A DNA stretch of 64,000 nucleotides from Drosophila persimilis (taxonomy: Eukaryota; Arthropoda; Insecta; Diptera; Drosophilidae): contig NW_020825312.1 of the NCBI RefSeq assembly GCF_003286085.1, positions 6,262,001-6,326,000 of the forward strand, read 5' to 3'. Position 1 is the stretch's first letter. Each line of letters begins with the position of its first letter. Under the pieces are notes generated by a model. It ran no database searches and had not been told where the DNA came from. It worked only from the letters and a program-made list of their open reading frames with translations. Position numbers and translations under genes: made by a program. Below, in pieces: positions 22,648 through 34,500 of this stretch.

Positions 22648-23850
22648 GTTCGTTGGTTCTTCGCTGGAGCTATTCTTGTGTTGTGTGTGCTTAACCCCCC
22701 CCCACCCATGCACCCCTCCCCCATCCTCGTTTGAACGAGTGTTTTGCCGTTTAAATATTTGCCTTTGATTATCCACATACGATATAAGCAAACACATACT
22801 TCATGCACCATACATCCCATGTAGTCGTACCATTTATACATATCTGTGGATACATATATCCATAGATACTCGTACTCGTACTCGTATCTCCTCATGCACG
22901 ATTGCCCGGCACCAATCAGTGTGGGGTGAGGGGCAACAGAGGGTAACAGAGTAACAGGGTGAAGGGGCAACAGGGGCAATAGGGTGTGCGGCAAATAATG
23001 AAAAACTGTTCGACTCTCTGTCTCTGGAATGTCGTCTGCTGAATTTTGTTGCCGCAGCAACGAGATTTTTATGCCAACTTTAATGAAAAAAATACAAAAA
23101 CAAATACAAATACAAATAAATGAAAGGAGGTATCCTTATGGAGATGTACGCGTGAGAAGGGGGGCCAGACAGACACAGACATAGAACAGCGAGAGAGAGC
23201 AGAGAGTTGATGAGATGAGCAAATGTCTGCCTAAAGACTAATGCTGATGTAGAACAACAGCACCTCCTCCTTGGACTCCTTTCACTCCTTCTAATCCTTC
23301 TGCTGCTACTGCTGTCTCCTGTGGGATTGATAGGATATCGCTCAGTTCTGAAAATATACCTATAAATATACAATGCCACCTCCATCCTGTACCTGCACTA
23401 AGCATCAGCCTTGGATTTGGCAACTTTCCTAAACGAATTTAGGCCATAAAAGTGACAGTTCTCCGCCTTCCGTCATTCGAAAGTTGGCGCTTGCCTCAGT
23501 CACATCTAAGCGATCGCAATCCCTGTGTACTATCTGTGGCCTACAGGGTATCATTGCAGAACAGACCCGTCAGCCCCAGCCCGCATTCTCCATCCTGCCT
23601 TCCAGCCAGACAAAGCGGCGTATGAGTGATATCTAAGCTGCGGCTCCTCCTCAGCCTCCCCTCTGCCTCTGGCGTTTCATTCGGAGTTTCAGAGAGAACG
23701 CGGGGTGGCGGTGGCAGAGGTCCTAAGTTATTGAAATATACAAAAACCATGCAACACGCACACACACACACATACACATACAAATAGAGGACACAGAGCC
23801 TTTGTGTGCGGCGGAGTTTTGCTCACTTTTCTTCCTACTTTCAGTTTTTA
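22648..23850. other. Intergenic DNA between retrotransposon and DINE-1
   Basis: Unique-looking sequence with TACTCG and CACACA simple repeats and poor open frames. Nothing identifiable. Confidence 0.5.
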
Positions 23851-24802
23851 TACCCGATACTCAAAATGAGTATTGGGGTATATTAGATTTATGGTAAAAG
23901 TGGATGTGTGTAACGTCCAGAAGGAATCGTTTCCGACCCCATAAAGTATATATATTCTTGATCAGCACCAATAGCCGAGTCGATTGAGCCATGTCTGTCT
24001 GTCCGTCTATCCGTCCGTCTGTCCGTCCCCATTCAGCGCCTAGTGCTCAAAGACTATAAGAGCTAAAGCAACGATGTTTTGGATCCAGACTTCTGTGATA
24101 TGTCATTGCTACAAGAATAATTCAAAACTTTGCCCCGCCCACTTCCGCCCCCACAAAGGGAGAAAATCTGTGGCATCCACAATTTCAACGATACGAGAAA
24201 ACTAAAAACGCAGAATCGTAGAAGATGACTATATCTTCTAGAGTGCAAAATCTGAACCAGATCGTATAATTATTATAGCCAGAATCAAGAAAACAATTTC
24301 ATTCTTTCTCGCTCTGTCTTTCTCTAACACACAGGTTTCATGGTCGGTTTCGCCAATTGCAAAATATGAGTTCAAGGATCTCAGAGCCCATAAGAGCTAG
24401 AGCAACCAAATTTGGTATCCACACTCCTTTGATATCGGACCTTGACCGTTTTGTGTCCAAATTTCGCCACACCCCCTTCCGCCCCCGCAAAGAACGAAAA
24501 TCTGGGGCATCCACAATATTGCACATTCGAGAAAACTAAAAACGCAGAATCATAGATAACGACCATATCTATCAGATTGTTGAATCTGGATCAGATCGAA
24601 TTATTTTTGTAGCCAAAAGCAAGAAATCTATTTGCACTGGCTACGCACGCTCAAACTGATTTTCCGTCTCTCTCGCACGCACTCTTTGTCGTGTCGTTTA
24701 ATATTCGCGGCGTCTGCCGGAGGAGAGCCATACTGACTTAGTATCGGGTATAACTGTAGAGTTGCGGTGTCCGCAGCAACTCACAACGTTCCCCCTCGTT
24801 CT
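23851..24802 (+). mobile_element. DINE-1 (non-autonomous Helitron-type) element
   Basis: Begins TACCCGATAC TCAAAATGAG and ends near CTTAGTATCGGGTATAAC followed by GCAACTCACAACGTTCCCCC. The TACCCGATAC at 23851-23860 is the exact inverse of GTATCGGGTA at 24741-24750. Internally it carries TATATATATTCTTGATCAGC, the GTCTGTCTGTCCGTC tract, and repeated GAAAATCTG(T/G)GGCATCCACAAT blocks (about 24165 and 24498). This matches the DINE-1 (INE-1-related) family as I remember it from the obscura group. It has no coding capacity. Its 3' end lies within a few bases of the first unit of the 832-bp array. Confidence 0.85.
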
Positions 24803-24806
24803 TTAT

Positions 24807-27800
24807 TACAAAGGAAAATAACATAGAAGATGAAGAGTAGTTTCTTCTGCAATGAAGTCAAATAAATTGTGTGCTCATTTTTTTATGAAATGATCATCAA
24901 ACCCAAAATTGAGTATACGTGTATGCCCTCTGATTGATTGTTAACAAAAACGTAACAAACACCCAAGCTATTGGTCAGACGGTTAAGTGTTGCACTGCAG
25001 CCAGCTTAAATGTCCGCGCTATAGTCTGCGATCAGGCAGCAGTAAGCACGGCGGCTCTTGAGAAAATAGACCGTGAAAGATTGATCAGTCCGCCAGTCCC
25101 TCAGTTCGTGTGCGATTACGTACATCTATTCAAGAGTGTTAGAAATAACTTCTTGAAACGACATAATTACACCAGTCGGAAAACCGACATGGAAAGTTAT
25201 CGAAAAGTTTTATGAAGTCGATTCATTAAACTCTTTTCGTTTGGCACCTAAGCTAACAGAAAAGCACATCGATCCGAAACGATTTGATTACATGAAAACC
25301 AATTTGGCGGTCAACATATTTTCAAATACCAAGTGATTCAATCAAAATTCCCTGGAAGAGTATTTCGACGATTAAAAGCGAAACAATTGGCTGGCAATAT
25401 GATAGCCCAAGGAGGATCCCAGTCCCATACTCCTCTCCATCTGCAAGCCGAACTCCCCCAAAGTCAGTGCCAAGAGCCCAGGGACAAGGTGTGATATGAT
25501 ATGAAATATATATATATATATGATATATATTACAAAGGAAAACAAGATGGAAGATGAAGAGTAGTTTCATCTGCAATGAAGTCAAATAAATTGTGTGCTC
25601 ATTTTTTTATGAAATACGTGTATGCCCTCGGGTGACCGAGCTATTGGTTACATACACCTGGGAGATACGATTTTCGATAAGAAAAATACGCCTTCCTAGC
25701 AACTGGAATGCTTTAATTCCTGGTTCGATGGCTGGTCTGTGATTACATCTATTTTTTTAACTCAATTGATTGTTAACAAAAACGTAACAAACACCCAAGC
25801 TATTGGTCAGACGGTTAAGTGTTGCACTGCAGCCAGCTTAAATGTCCGCGCTATAGTCTGCGATCAGGCAGCAGTAAGCACGGCGGCTCTTGAGAAAATA
25901 GACCGTGAAAGATTGATCAGTCCGCCAGTCCCTCAGTTCGTGTGCGATTACGTACATCTATTTAAGAGTGTTAGAAATAACTTCTTGAAACGACATAATT
26001 ACACCAGTCGGAAAACTGACATGGAAAGTTATCGAAAAGTTTTATGAAGTCGATTCATTAAACTCTTTTCGTTTGGCACCTAGGCTAACAGAAAAGCACA
26101 TCGATCCGAAACGATTTGATTACATGAAAACCAATTTGGCGGTCAACATATTTTCAAATACCAAGTGATTCAATCAAAATTCCCTGGAAGAGTATTTCGA
26201 CGATTAAAAGCGAAACAATTGGCTGGCAATATGATAGCCCAAGGAGGATCCCAGTCCCATACTCCTCTCCATCTGCAAGCCGAACTCCCCCAAAGTCAGT
26301 GCCAAGAGCCCAGGGACAAGGTGTGATATGATATGAAATATATATATATATATGATATATATTACAAAGGAAAACAAGATGGAAGATGAAGAGTAGTTTC
26401 ATCTGCAATGAAGTCAAATAAATTGTGTGCTCATTTTTTTATGAAATACGTGTATGCCCTCGGGTGACCGAGCTATTGGTTACATACACCTGGGAGATAC
26501 GATTTTCGATAAGAAAAATACGCCTTCCTAGCAACTGGAATGCTTTAATTCCTGGTTCGATGGCTGGTCTGTGATTACATCTATTTTTGTAACTCAATTG
26601 ATTGTTAAAAAAAACGTAACAAACACCCAAGCTATTGGTCAGACGGTTAAGTGTTGCACTGCAGCCAGCTTAAATGTCCGCGCTATAGTCTGCGATCAGG
26701 CAGCAGTAAGCACGGCGGCTCTTGAGAAAATAGACCGTGAAAGATTGATCAGTCCGCCAGTCCCTCAGTTCGTGTGCGATTACGTACATCTATTCAAGAG
26801 TGTTAGAAATAACTTCTTGAAACGACATAATTACACCAGTCGGAAAACTGACATGGAAAGTTATCGAAAAGTTTTATGAAGTCGATTCATTAAACTCTTT
26901 TCGTTTGGCACCTAAGCTAACAGAAAAGCACATCGATCCGAAACGATTTGATTACATGAAAACCAATTTGGCGGTCAACATATTTTCAAATACCAAGTGA
27001 TTCAATCAAAATTCCCTGGAAGAGTATTTCGACGATTAAAAGCGAAACAATTGGCTGACAATATGATAGCCCAAGGAGGATCCCAGTCCCATACTCCTCT
27101 CCATCTGCAAGCCGAACTCCCCCAAAGTCAGTGCCAAGAGCCCAGGGACAAGGTGTGATATGATATGAAATATATATATATATATGATATATATTACAAA
27201 GGAAAACAAGATGGAAGATGAAGAGTAGTTTCATCTGCAATGAAGTCAAATAAATTGTGTGCTCATTTTTTTATGAAATACGTGTATGCCCTCGGGTGAC
27301 CGAGCTATTGGTTACATACACCTGGGAGATACGATTTTCGATAAGAAAAATACGCCTTCCTAGCAACTGGAATGCTTTAATTCCTGGTTCGATGGCTGGT
27401 CTGTGATTACATCTATTTTTGTAACTCAATTGATTGTTAACAAAAACGTAACAAACACCCAAGCTATTGGTCAGACGGTTAAGTGTTGCACTGCAGCCAG
27501 CTTAAATGTCCGCGCTATAGTCTGCGATCAGGCAGCAGTAAGCACGGCGGCTCTTGAGAAAATAGACCGTGAAAGATTGATCAGTCCGCCAGTCCCTCAG
27601 TTCGTGTGCGATTACGTACATCTATTCAAGAGTGTTAGAAATAACTTCTTGAAACGACATAATTACACCAGTCGGAAAACTGACATGGAAAGTTATCGAA
27701 AAGTTTTATGAAGTCGATTCATTAAACTCTTTTCGTTTGGCACCTAAGCTAACAGAAAAGCACATCGATCCGAAACGATTTGATTACATGAAAACCAATT

Positions 27801-29457
27801 TGGCGGTCAACATATTTTCAAATACCAAGTGATTCAATCAAAATTCCCTGGAAGAGTATTTCGACGATTAAAAGCGAAACAATTGGCTGGCAATATGATA
27901 GCCCAAGGAGGATCCCAGTCCCATACTCCTCTCCATCTGCAAGCCGAACTCCCCCAAAGTCAGTGCCAAGAGCCCAGGGACAAGGTGTGATATGATATGA
28001 AATATATATATATATATGATATATATTACAAAGGAAAACAAGATGGAAGATGAAGAGTAGTTTCATCTGCAATGAAGTCAAATAAATTGTGTGCTCATTT
28101 TTTTATGAAATACGTGTATGCCCTCGGGTGACCGAGCTATTGGTTACATACACCTGGGAGATACGATTTTCGATAAGAAAAATACGCCTTCCTAGCAACT
28201 GGAATGCTTTAATTCCTGGTTCGATGGCTGGTCTGTGATTACATCTATTTTTGTAACTCAATTGATTGTTAAAAAAAACGTAACAAACACCCAAGCTATT
28301 GGTCAGACGGTTAAGTGTTGCACTGCAGCCAGCTTAAATGTCCGCGCTATAGTCTGCGATCAGGCAGCAGTAAGCACGGCGGCTCTTGAGAAAATAGACC
28401 GTGAAAGATTGATCAGTCCGCCAGTCACTCAGTTCGTGTGCGATTACGTACATCTATTCAAGAGTGTTAGAAATAACTTCTTGAAACGACATAATTACAC
28501 CAGTCGGAAAACCGACATGGAAAGTTATCGAAAAGTTTTATGAAGTCGATTCATTAAACTCTTTTCGTTTGGCACCTAAGCTAACAGAAAAGCACATCGA
28601 TCCGAAACGATTTGATTACATGAAAACCAATTTGGCGGTCAACATATTTTCAAATACCAAGTGATTCAATCAAAATTCCCTGGAAGAGTATTTCGACGAT
28701 TAAAAGCGAAACAATTGGCTGGCAATATGATAGCCCAAGGAGGATCCCAGTCCCATACTCCTCTCCATCTGCAAGCCGAACTCCCCCAAAGTCAGTGCCA
28801 AGAGCCCAGGGACAAGGTGTGATATGATATGAAATATATATATATATATGATATATATTACAAAGGAAAACAAGATGGAAGATGAAGAGTAGTTTCATCT
28901 GCAATGAAGTCAAATAAATTGTGTGCTCATTTTTTTATGAAATACGTGTATGCCCTCGGGTGACCGAGCTATTGGTTACATACACCTGGGAGATACGATT
29001 TTCGATAAGAAAAATACGCCTTCCTAGCAACTGGAATGCTTTAATTCCTGGTTCGATGGCTGGTCTGTGATTACATCTATTTTTGTAACTCAATTGATTG
29101 TTAAAAAAAACGTAACAAACACCCAAGCTATTGGTCAGACGGTTAAGTGTTGCACTGCAGCCAGCTTAAATGTCCGCGCTATAGTCTGCGATCAGGCAGC
29201 AGTAAGCACGGCGGCTCTTGAGAAAATAGACCGTGAAAGATTGATCAGTCCGCCAGTCACTCAGTTCGTGTGCGATTACGTACATCTATTCAAGAGTGTT
29301 AGAAATAACTTCTTGAAACGACATAATTACACCAGTCGGAAAACCGACATGGAAAGTTATCGAAAAGTTTTATGAAGTCGATTCATTAAACTCTTTTCGT
29401 TTGGCACCTAAGCTAACAGAAAAGCACATCGATCCGAAACGATTTGATTACATGAAA
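24807..29457 (+). repeat. Tandem array of 832-bp P-transposase-derived units (six copies)
   Basis: Head-to-tail units begin at TACAAAGG: copy 1 24807-25530 (724 bp, internally rearranged), copies 2-5 at 25531, 26363, 27195 and 28027 (each exactly 832 bp), and copy 6 28859-29457 (599 bp, truncated). The same landmark CGTAACAAAC recurs at 24951, 25783, 26615, 27447, 28279 and 29111, exactly 832 apart. Copies differ at only a handful of sites. Each unit has a transposase-derived half and an AT-rich half with an ATATAT stretch and an AAATAAATTG word. Such uniformity implies recent amplification or gene conversion. The real copy number may be larger if the assembly collapsed it. Confidence 0.93.
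25739..26168 (+). pseudogene. P-element-superfamily transposase fragment (in every array unit)
   Basis: The first frame (25739-26047, 102 codons) contains IVCDQAA and FVCDYVHLFKSVRNNFLK, which correspond to the CDQ and D-x-x-HL-x-KS-x-RNN motifs of P-element and THAP9 transposases. After its TGA the next frame continues the same protein (SFRLAPKLTEKHIDP, MKTNLAVNIFS) to a stop at 26166-26168, so a one-base frameshift separates the halves. The N-terminal THAP DNA-binding part and the C-terminus are absent, so no unit can encode a working transposase. Equivalent fragments lie at 24934-25336, 26571-27000, 27403-27832, 28235-28664 and 29067-29457 (truncated). All share the frameshift, so it predates the amplification. 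Confidence 0.85.
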
Positions 29458-30421
29458 AGTCAGTCTTTTGAAGACAAGGATGCAGCCTTTGCTTTGTGCT
29501 GGTCGGTGGTCGTCCAATTGGCGTTAGTCTGGGTCGCAAAGGTTGAAGTATGCTCAGCGTAAAAGATTCGTTGCGGTGGTTTGAAGACGCTCCTTGCAGA
29601 TTGGGTGAAGAGGTTAAGCTCCGAAAAGAAAATTGGTTGCGGTGGTTCACGTAGGCTCTGCGGAGAAGATTGGTTGCGGAGGTTCAGCTCCGAGGAAAAA
29701 TTGGATGCGGAGGTTCAATTATGCTCTGAAGAGAAAATTGGGTGCGCAGGTTCAATTACGAATGTGAATGTTCAAGCACGCGACTTTGCTTATATTGCCT
29801 AAAGTCAGCTGTTCGCGTCAGAGTAGTCCTAACGCGTTCTTTGTAATGGTCACACTATGCATATCGCTTGGTATTGTGACCGTTTGCGACTGTAGTATTG
29901 GACTGCGATGTTGCTGTGTGAGAGCGTTGCCCTCGCGCTTTTGTGATTATCATTTCAAAACAACAGTCACTGCTCTTTTACGAATAACTTGTTGTTGACT
30001 TTTTTGCTTAAATCTTATTTTAGACACAAATAAATTAAAGGACGCATATAAAATAAGCCTATTTTGTAGGAACTTGAATCATCAATGGGGTAAAATTCTG
30101 TGTTTAGGGCTGACAGTCCTCTCCAGCGAATAATATTAAACCAAATATCAAAATAGAGGAATATGATATCCAAGGAACATTAGTCCTTTGTCGACCAGTG
30201 GGCAATAAAATACACTCCACGTAAATTGTGAATCTTGAAGAGTAACGCAGCTTAGGTGAGATATATTTCGTGGTCTTTTTTAACGTAAGATGAAGGATAG
30301 CATGTACCTAAAAGAGTAATTATTGTTTTGTATAGTTTTCGACGGTAGAACTCAAGTTGTTATCTAGTTTAAATAAAGGGGGTTTAAATGGGCTGAATTC
30401 GTTTTTCATCGATATATTTAT
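29458..30421. other. Array-flanking transposon remnant and intergenic DNA
   Basis: The array breaks at CATGAAAA and passes into sequence with six short subrepeats (listed separately), then AT-rich DNA with no recognised gene up to the Sec16 promoter boxes. Confidence 0.5.
29565..29756 (+). repeat. Six ~34-bp subrepeats beside the P-derived array
   Basis: Variants of GATTGGTTGCGGAGGTTCA start near 29565, 29599, 29632, 29669, 29700 and 29737, spaced 31-38 bases. They resemble the pair at 8613-8700. P-superfamily elements such as Galileo are known to carry internal subrepeats near their ends, so this may be the subterminal part of the element that gave rise to the array; that is inference. Confidence 0.6.
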
Positions 30422-30453
30422 GGTATATTTTGGTATATTTCTGAGGGCCAGTC
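30422..30453 (+). promoter_or_regulatory. Promoter-like box upstream of Sec16
   Basis: 32 bases from GGTATATTTTGGTATA to GGGCCAGTC are identical to 9387-9418 in the ABCB8 promoter. A TCATCGATAT word (DRE-like) lies just upstream at about 30407. Transcription of Sec16 probably begins downstream of here, with about 1 kb of 5' UTR or intron before the first proposed coding exon. Confidence 0.5.
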
Positions 30454-31536
30454 TTTATATTGTATCGGTAAATGCGCATCCCTAGTCGAGTTGGCATTTG
30501 CACGGCAGGAAAATCTTTAATGGTTAAATAGACTACCAATTTAACTACAACTAATTTAGTAAATGTATTTGTTAGTCAATATCGAGAACAGTTCTTTGTG
30601 CGTGTAAAACAACGAGTTTTTTGTGTAAGTAATGGCCCAAAATTGTCCATATCTCTGCTAATTGAAAGCTGTTGCGGAGCGGAGCAAAAAAAATTAAACG
30701 GACGGCCTGACAACTGACATCCACTTGTACTTGCGTGCGTGTGTGTGTGTGTGTGTGTGTTTGTGTATGTGTGTGTGTGTGAGAGCGGCTCTCAGAAGGC
30801 GGTGTGTGTGTGACTTTCCTGTGTTAACAGCAGTGTTATTTTTATAATAAATTGACAATGGCAACTGACCAAAGAGCCTAACCAAGAAGTATTATTATAG
30901 TACATATGAAGCAAGTGACAATCCGCAAGAATCTGGGGACTGGCGACATCCGCTGGGATCACCACCGCTATAGCCACTCTTTCCATCTCTCTCTCTCTCT
31001 CTCTTCAAACCACTGCTCCAATTATTTTTTTGTTTCGAGTGTTTTCACTTTTGACGTTCAAAGCAAAAGGAAAAAAGATCGCATTGAAAATATTGAAATA
31101 ATTTATATATACAACCGATCAGCCCATCGAAAATTATTAACTTGCAAATCCAGAAATCAAGAAAAAAAATAATCAAAACGAACTCACGAAAAACCTGCTG
31201 CGTTAAGAAGAGAGCGAAAACAGTGGTAGGGTAACCAGTAACAGAAGAGGAAGAGAGAGGGATAGAGTAACAGCAGAGGCGGCTGAGGAGGGGAATGAAC
31301 GGACGGACGGACCCAAAAGCAAACGTCCACGTAAACTTTTAACGTTTTGCTTTTGATGTTTTTTTTTTTGCATTTTTTCTTAACTGAACCGAGGTTCTGT
31401 TTTTTGTTTTTTTTTTTGTATGGCGATAAGGATTTTATTTTATTTCATGGGAGAGCATAAGAAGAAACGGTAACTTTGCATACATACATATACATAATTC
31501 ATCTGGAAAAACGGGTTTTTTCGTTACCGAGCTGCG
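30454..31536 (+). other. Sec16 5' UTR or leader region
   Basis: AT-rich DNA with T-runs and a (GT)n microsatellite at about 30738-30782. Short open frames are not convincing. It lies between the promoter boxes and the first proposed coding exon. Confidence 0.4.
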
Positions 31537-34500
31537 ATGTCTTGGCTGAAGGCTCGTGCTCGTGCCCGTGTGCTCAGCCTCACAGAGGCATTCAAGGAGG
31601 CCGGCAAGGGAGGGGAGGATGTAATGGAAGTGTGTGTGTTGTCCACTGCGGCGGATTCAATGGGTGAAACATTCAATGGAAATTATGCAAGAACTGGGCA
31701 GGAACAGGTAGTAGTAGCGCCCGCTGGCATTTTGATTCGATTCGATTTGATTCCCTGCTCCTTCTTCTGTGTGCAAGTGCGTGTGTTTCCTGATAACTAA
31801 TCAGTGAAATTTCCTGTTCTTACAGCTAAAGGAGAGCCCGAACATGCTGCATAACAATGCTCCCTGGCTGCCAACTCAGCAGCATCCTCAGCAGCAGGCA
31901 CAGCTGCAGCAGCACCAGGCACATCTCCATCAGCAGCAACTGCAACACCAACACCAACAGCAGCAGCAGCAGCAGCCGCAGCCGCAGCCTGTCTATGCCA
32001 GCCAAATTTTCCAACAGCAACAGGCACCACCACCACTTGGCCAGCAGCAACAATACTGGCCAGAGGAGCAGCAGCACCCGCAGCAGCAGCAGCAGCCGCC
32101 GCTAAATTACAGCAACTACTTTGCAGTCCCAGGTGGTGGTCAGCAGGCGCCATCGAATCTGCCTCAGCCAGAGTTACATCCCCCTCAAATGTATTACCAT
32201 CCTCCTCCACCTCAAACAACAACTCCGCAACATCAGATGAATCCCGAAGTCCCAATGGATTCCTTTGACAACAGTAGCAGCAGCATCCAGAATAACAACA
32301 ACATCAACACCGGCAGCACCATCAGCGGACGGAACGATGGCTGGGGAGACTGGGGCGATTGGAATGAGACGAATAATAACAGCAACAACAGCAACAACAA
32401 TAGCCAGAGCCACAGCAACGAGGCCGTGCTGGAGCCACCGCCAAGTAACTTAGTCGAGGATGCATTCAACATGCAGGGGTCGCAGGGCAGCAGCTGGCAG
32501 GCCTTCGCCAACCACAACAACAACAGTAGCAACAATTTGGAACTTCCGCCACCCGTGGAACAGCAGCCGCTACAGCCACCACCGCTACAGCCACCAACGC
32601 TACAGCCACCACCGCTACAGCCACCACCGCTACAGCCACCACTGCTACAGCCGCTGCAGCAGCACCTCCAACAACTCCATTTTCAACAGCCTCCGCTAGA
32701 GGTGGGCCAGGAACCAGAACTAGATGCGATTGTTCCGCCGCGAGCCTTTCAGAATCAACCATCTGCGACTGGAGGGGCAGAAGTGGCGCCAGGAGGAGTA
32801 GGTGGATTGGTGGCAATAGCTCCACCTGCTGCCCTGCCACCGATCACAGCCAGTCCAGGCGGCAACCCCTTCAAGCGTTCCACTGGACCCAGCAAACGGG
32901 TCAACATACTGGCCGCCACACAAGCAAGTGCCTCTGCTCCTCCGCAGCCGGCCACGGCACTCGCGCCACTACCAGCACAAGGTCCTGTGACAGCAGCAAC
33001 AGCAGCAGTAGTAGCACCAACAGCGGAATCTTTCAATATATTGACAACGCCGGCAGTTCCGGGATCGATTCCCACAGTTGCATCCTCCATTTTACCCGCG
33101 CCATCCACACAGCAGCAGCAGCTGGTGATTCCGCCACCACTCCACGAGTCGTCACCCCTGGAGATGGGGGCCGCCTATGAGAACCTGGAGGTACTGGCCG
33201 CACCCAACGACGAGCGGGCACAGTATCTGCAGACCAGTCACCTGTCGGAGCAGCCCGAGGGGGAGGGGGAGGCCAACTGGGAGGCGGAGACGGATACTGG
33301 CCTGCTGCCGCCGCCCGGTTTGTCGCGTTTGGTGCTGGGCCAGCCTGAGTTGGAGCAGCAGCGACTCGTCACGGGCACCGAACAGCCACCGGCCACGGCC
33401 ATGAATGTTGTTCAGGCGGCCCTTCATATGGAGGAGCGTCAGGCCGATGGCGAGGACACCTCCGAGGGGGAGCAGCCGCCCCTCCGTGTCGATGATCGCA
33501 ATCTCTATCAGACGCCGCCACGTCGTGTGGTGACGGGTGTGGAGACGACTCCCAACGTGTCTGTGCGGGAGCAGCGTGAGGTTGTCCTCGATGGCGAGAA
33601 TCTGGAGGATCGAGACGAGCCACCACCAAACCTTGCCTTAGGCGGAGTTCCGGCTGTCGTTCCGGAGCTGCCGCTACAGCAACAACTACATCACAGCCTC
33701 CCCGAAGATGCCGAGGCCATGCATCACAATCCCGCATCACAGTCGGCTCCAGCGGCTGCCTCTTCCGGCGCCATCGCCTCTCACCAGCAGCCCCTGCAGC
33801 AGAACCAGCAGCAACAACAGCAACAACAACAGCAGCAGCAGCAGCAACAGAGATTGGAGAAGAAGCGTCCCCAAGCCGGCCAGAGGATGTCGCGGATAGG
33901 AAATGCCTCCTTGGACCTGGAGTCTGACGAGGAGTCGGACGATTTTCTGCTCAGCGAGCGCGAGCGAGAACGCGACAGGGAGCACGATCGACGAGAACTG
34001 CTCGATGATCGGCGCGGACGTCGTGGTGGTGGTGGGGGTCATGGCCACTACAACAACTACGACGGCGAGACGGAGGACTCTGTGCGGGGCGCCGGCCCAC
34101 CCGGACCTGGGGAGAGCAAGTCCGTGCGGGACAGTCATCGCCGCAGCCACGAGGGCAACAGCCAGCCGTCGACGCATGGTCGGCGTCGCAATCCTGACAC
34201 AGACCTGGAATGGGAGCGGGAACGCGATCGGGATCGGGAGCGCAACTGGCGCCGGCGATCGAACAAGTACCACAGCGGTGGAGAGGATCAGGAGCGTTAC
34301 CCGGAGCACTCTCGCCGCTACAACAACAGCAACTACGATGGAGAGTCCGATGGTCCCGACTCGAGCCACATGGGCGCTGACAGCGAGATGCTGCTAGATG
34401 GAGGAAGCGTTGGCCCCGGCGGCGGACCCAGCAGCATAGGTGGCCGCAGCAGCAAGAATGGCGGCAGAGACCGCCAGAGACGCACTGGGACCGCGCCCGA

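Noticed and set aside
26154-26417. Antisense 87-codon frame present in every array unit
   Set aside because: It runs opposite to the transposase fragment, ends in AT-repeat-derived Ile/Tyr residues, and shows no family features. Its recurrence only reflects the tandem repeat.
24807-29457. CRISPR-like or prokaryotic repeat system
   Set aside because: Units are 832 bp with eukaryotic transposase remnants, not short repeats with spacers.
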